From: Flavobacteriales bacterium
Lineage (GTDB): Bacteria; Bacteroidota; Bacteroidia; Flavobacteriales_D; Sanyastnellaceae
Direction: 5' to 3'
Assembly: GCA_028823435.1 (NCBI GenBank)
Contig: JAPKBK010000068.1
Coordinates: 1 to 8,630, forward strand
DNA length: 8,630 nucleotides
The translations under genes and the position numbers were made by a program. The number at the start of each line of letters is the position of its first letter. The first letter of the stretch is position 1. A model generated the notes under the pieces. It was not told the DNA's origin and did not search any database. It saw nothing but the letters and a program-made list of their open reading frames with translations. Of this stretch, positions 7,901 through 8,630 are shown in pieces.

Positions 7901-8630
7901 TCAGTCCCTCCATCTGAACATGAGCAAAATTCACAAGAGCCATCATCTTCAGTGGCCAACGCATCATAATTACAAGCGGTACCATCGACACAACCATCTA
8001 TTTCAGAAGCATCACATACCCCATCGCCATCAGCATCAGCCAGACACTCTCCATTACAATCTTCACCTAGATTCGGGTAAAGACAAGAGGCATCGTCTGT
8101 CTCTGCAGAAGCATCATAGTTGCATGCAAACACATCCATACACCCCAGATTAAAAATTAGGATGGTAATCGTTTGGACAAATTCCGAAGTATTCCCACAT
8201 CCATCGAAAGCGGTATATGTGCGTTCAACAATTTGGAGACCTAATTCTTCTGAAATAACAAGGTCTTCATATGACCACGCAGCGGCATTGTCACAGGCAT
8301 CGATAATGTATGCTTCCGCATCTGGGATTGTTTCTCCTGCCGATTGATCGACATACAAATTCGTAACCGAAGGGAGCGCAATAAATGGAGGCTCAGTATC
8401 TAATATCGTGAACCATTGAATCTCTGAAATAGAATTCCCTGCCTCATCAGTCGCTGTAAATGTTCTGGGGCACAAATAGCTCTGAAGACAACCGAAAGGA
8501 TATTCAAACCCACCATCAGAAGAAGTGATGACGATATCGACTGTAGCCGTGCAGAAATCTCCAGCAACAGGCAAGTTTTCTTCCGGAGCAGGCATTAATT
8601 CATCACACGAAAGAAAAGTACTGTCTGGAA
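4927..8630 (-). CDS. Giant cysteine-rich mosaic protein with SprB-like repeats and T9SS type A sorting domain (N-terminus missing)
   Basis: The frame stays open to the window's right edge. The Met at 8593-8595 is preceded in frame by coding-looking residues (PDSTFLSCDEL), so it is internal and the true start and signal peptide lie outside. Residue numbers below count from that Met (1222 residues to the stop). Order: HYR/Ig-like region (about 1-149); cysteine modules 1-2 (151-221); an unassigned beta-rich domain (about 224-427); modules 3-5 (428-548); a jelly-roll-like domain (about 552-690); modules 6-9 (694-818); four SprB-like repeats (about 820-1133); a C-terminal sorting domain (about 1137-1222). 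The composition is strongly acidic (many D and E) and Cys-rich, with DxDxDG calcium-binding-like linkers, as expected for an extracellular protein folded in calcium-rich sea water. The tail predicts export by the type IX system and surface attachment or release. Function is unknown: adhesion, motility or matrix roles are possible. No catalytic domain is visible. Confidence 0.9.
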   Translation of the reverse strand, partial: PDSTFLSCDELMPAPEENLPVAGDFCTATVDIVITSSDGGFEYPFGCLQSYLCPRTFTATDEAGNSISEIQWFTILDTEPPFIALPSVTNLYVDQSAGETIPDAEAYIIDACDNAAAWSYEDLVISEELGLQIVERTYTAFDGCGNTSEFVQTITILIFNLGCMDVFACNYDASAETDDASCLYPNLGEDCNGECLADADGDGVCDASEIDGCVDGTACNYDALATEDDGSCEFCSCSDGGTEGYGLEVDVVMEHTEGVLAGHTTYRLYVTTPHPDDFLSAISGDDLSPLNITSTTSFFQSDVGSVLGSNINPVFYSAFPELEYDSWVTVGLDEGAGPNESNPQYIESTNFSWVSQFEAGGDLDIDDSIGGAWFVLAVVGTDNAYPDENQRILIAQITTDGDIAGTLNAQFFNYGDQNDLSRVGLSFEGLTGTEALTCGCTDELACNYSADFDFDDGSCEYADPGYDCLGVCLDDDDGDGVCNPFELYGCTDSEACNYAPFYTEEDGSCFYGFEFYNCDGDCLNDADGDGVCDEFEIEGCTDPLACNFNPEATEDDGFCGGDQENDFCGGAFEIQCGSSVIGNNEECVEVDDVPSCASSPVPGPSGGLWFAFEGTGDLITLTTCSALTTFDTYVSVYEGGCGALACVAGNDDQSEPFYDDLCIDIAFASTLEFDSELGVSYLVMVCGAFAETGTFELIMECVIPGCTDLSACNFDAEATVDNETCEFTSCAGCTDASACNYDLLASIDDTSCEYATCAGCMDAAACNFDSEATIPNALCVYPEMFYDCLGNCINDIDLDGVCDEFEIYGCTESSASNYDVFATEDDGSCVFCDLLVSILELETIVCQGDSSATLEIVTENANNVILFYELNGENVDGPVVSGLPAGDYTITVFDGPTCQAISNIVISEPEAVVLSSSATDVSCFGYDDGEVSLVFSVGNTENATYYFNNLETDLGQYLDVSPGDYVAYGVDGNGCVSDEVSVLVSSPDELILEALVSDVLCYEGNTGEVELNGLGGEGEYSYSFDGSEFSADSEYIDLTAGDYDAALMDSNGCSVDMLVSVSEPELLSVTLESIENSTTDLNNGSIDVSVAGGVPDFVFVWVNENGDLIGDTEDLSDLPGGVYTLTVTDDNGCVASYPGIEVDEVVGVFELDLISFSMMPNPANEHVVIQFDNVTQDAILLIHDMSGRVVIEKRIASGEISIHVPVADLSSGLYSVRLHSGNRGGVLPLIIQR
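4930..5187 (-). other. T9SS type A C-terminal sorting domain (Por_Secre_tail type)
   Basis: Residues about 1137-1222 contain the hallmark start MMPNPANEHVVIQF (1147-1160), then LLIHDMSGRVV (1169-1179), a hydrophobic DLSSGLYSVRL (1197-1207) and the short C-terminal strand VLPLIIQR. This is the standard Bacteroidota signal recognised by the outer-membrane type IX secretion machinery, removed or used for anchoring on the surface. Confidence 0.92.
5197..6138 (-). repeat. Four SprB-like repeats of about 78 residues
   Basis: Residues about 820-1133. Each repeat runs: beta-strand, Cys near the start, GD/DG turn, a hydrophobic strand, LPAGDYTITV-like strand (LPAGDY 872-877, VSPGDY 949-954, LTAGDY 1027-1032, LPGGVY 1107-1112), then DxNGC and an SEPE-like boundary (SEPE 896-899, SSPDE 974-978, SEPE 1051-1054). 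The first Cys falls at 835, 912 and 990 and the last at 887, 964, 1042 and 1122, giving 77-80 residue spacing. The fourth repeat lacks the first Cys, leaving C1122 without its usual partner. SprB repeats are known from the Flavobacterium gliding adhesin. Confidence 0.8.
6142..6516 (-). repeat. Cysteine modules 6-9 (27-residue spacing, then 50-residue spacing)
   Basis: Four 21-residue modules start at residues 694, 721, 748 and 798. The module pattern is GC at 1-2, D at 4 (E in module 9), ACN[YF] at 7-10, an acidic loop and C at 21. Modules 6, 7 and 8 are separated by six-residue linkers holding one Cys (EFTSCA, EYATCA). Module 8 is followed by a 29-residue linker with three Cys and an NDIDLDGVC calcium-binding-like loop. 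Module 9 has ASNY in place of ACNY: Ser codon TCG at 6181-6183 on the minus strand. Confidence 0.85.
6517..6942 (-). other. Jelly-roll-like beta domain in the secreted protein
   Basis: Residues about 552-693. It begins with DFCGGAFEIQCG (555-566), contains GLWFAFEGTGDLITLTTC (596-613), FDTYVSVYEGGC (619-630), LACVAGNDD (633-641) and ends SYLVMVCG (669-676) and GTFELIMEC (682-690). This pattern (W-x-x-F-x-G-x-G, then T-x-C, FDT-x-x-x-VY-x-G-x-C, GNDD, YxxxVxG) resembles the PPC-like/CUB-like beta-sandwich modules seen in secreted proteins of Bacteroidota and Planctomycetes. It has ten Cys. The family name is not certain. Confidence 0.55.
6952..7314 (-). repeat. Cysteine modules 3-5 with two Asp-rich calcium-binding-like linkers
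   Basis: Modules start at residues 428, 478 and 528, exactly 50 residues apart, each 21 residues long with Cys at module positions 2, 8 and 21. The two 29-residue linkers (449-477 and 499-527) carry C at linker positions 9, 13 and 23 and the loops DDDDGDGVC and NDADGDGVC, which resemble thrombospondin type 3 / dockerin-like calcium loops, followed by FEL or FEI just before the next GC. Confidence 0.87.
7315..7926 (-). other. Unassigned domain between cysteine modules 2 and 3
   Basis: Residues about 224-427. Visible landmarks: GLEVDVVMEHTEGVLAGHTT (235-254), TYRLYVTT (254-261), DDFLSAISGDD (265-275), TSFFQS (285-290), INPVFYSAFPELEYDSWVT (300-318), SWVSQFEAGG (341-350), IGGAWFVL (358-365), RILIAQITTDG (380-390) and LNAQFF (396-401). 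The alternation of hydrophobic strands, many aromatics and turns indicates an all-beta extracellular domain. I recall similar sequences accompanying the same Cys modules in other Flavobacteriales secreted proteins, but I know no named family. It contains no Cys except those at its edges (C224, C226, C427). Confidence 0.55.
7933..8145 (-). repeat. Cysteine modules 1-2 with one Asp-rich linker
   Basis: Modules start at residues 151 and 201, again exactly 50 apart, joined by a 29-residue linker (172-200) with Cys at linker positions 9, 13 and 23 and the loop ADADGDGVC (186-194). Module 1 reads GCMDVFACNYD and ends DDASC; module 2 reads GCVDGTACNYD and ends DDGSC. Confidence 0.87.
8149..8630 (-). 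other. HYR/Ig-like region, partial at the window edge
   Basis: Residues from before 1 to about 149. Two strands-and-turn units are visible with RTFTATDEAGNSISEIQWFTILDTEPP (44-70 in outline: TATDEAGN 47-54, ILDTEPP 64-70) and a second ending RTYTAFDGCGN (125-135) and FVQTITI (139-145). The pattern 'T-x-T-A-x-D-x-x-G-N-x-S ... D-x-x-P-P' is typical of HYR and related bacterial Ig-like repeats, which act as structural or adhesive spacers. The upstream part is cut by the window. Confidence 0.65.

Noticed and set aside
6142..8145. Regularly spaced repeats considered as a CRISPR array
   Set aside because: Spacing is in whole codons inside one open frame, the conservation is at protein level, and the DNA copies are diverged; no identical direct repeats with unique spacers.
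7836..8153. His-rich open frame on the plus strand opposite the large gene (also 7131-7322)
   Set aside because: It is a shadow of the repeated Asp/Cys/Ser codons of the real gene on the other strand; low-complexity His/Asn composition and no recognisable domain.
8593..8595. Met at 8593-8595 as the start of the large minus-strand gene
   Set aside because: The frame stays open upstream to the window edge with similar composition (PDSTFLSCDEL), there is no signal peptide after this Met, and the HYR-like region would be cut. It is an internal Met.

Overview
The window looks like a chromosomal segment of a member of the Bacteroidota, most likely a marine or aquatic Flavobacteriales (Crocinitomicaceae/Cryomorphaceae-like). 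Evidence: a very large secreted mosaic protein ending in a type IX secretion (T9SS) type A sorting domain and carrying SprB-like repeats; a promoter of the Bacteroidota TTG / TAnnTTTG form in front of gltA; A-rich translation starts without clear Shine-Dalgarno sequences; and a DPP-IV type peptidase. The lineage call is inference from content, not from a marker gene.

Layout. (1) 1-609 (+) is the C-terminal catalytic part of a dipeptidyl-peptidase IV homologue, cut by the left edge. (2) A bidirectional hairpin terminator at 639-680 separates it from a convergent POT-family peptide/H+ symporter (695-2044, -). (3) A 103-base divergent spacer leads into an exported thioredoxin-like protein (2148-2702, +). 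(4) A recognisable promoter (2724-2755) precedes type I citrate synthase gltA (2812-4101, +), whose stop overlaps the start of an enoyl-CoA hydratase/isomerase-family gene (4101-4853, +) as TAATG. (5) A second strong bidirectional terminator (4871-4907) separates these from a convergent giant cysteine-rich surface/secreted protein (4927 to beyond 8630, -), which lacks its N-terminus in this window.

How the genes work together. DPP-IV releases dipeptides from peptide N-termini and POT carriers import di- and tripeptides, so the first two genes form a plausible peptide-scavenging pair, although they are convergent and not one operon. Citrate synthase and the hydratase-like protein are translationally coupled, which points to a shared acyl-CoA/acetyl-CoA context, but the hydratase-like protein lacks one of the two classical catalytic glutamates, so its reaction is uncertain. 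The last gene encodes a mosaic of a HYR/Ig-like region, nine 21-residue cysteine modules, four calcium-binding-like Asp-rich linkers, two larger domains, four SprB-like repeats and a T9SS tail.

No mobile element, CRISPR array, tRNA or rRNA is visible. Most of the window is ordinary core and accessory metabolism. The most unusual part is the repeat architecture of the large secreted protein: two different repeat lattices (50 and 27 residues) built from the same cysteine module, each with an even number of cysteines.
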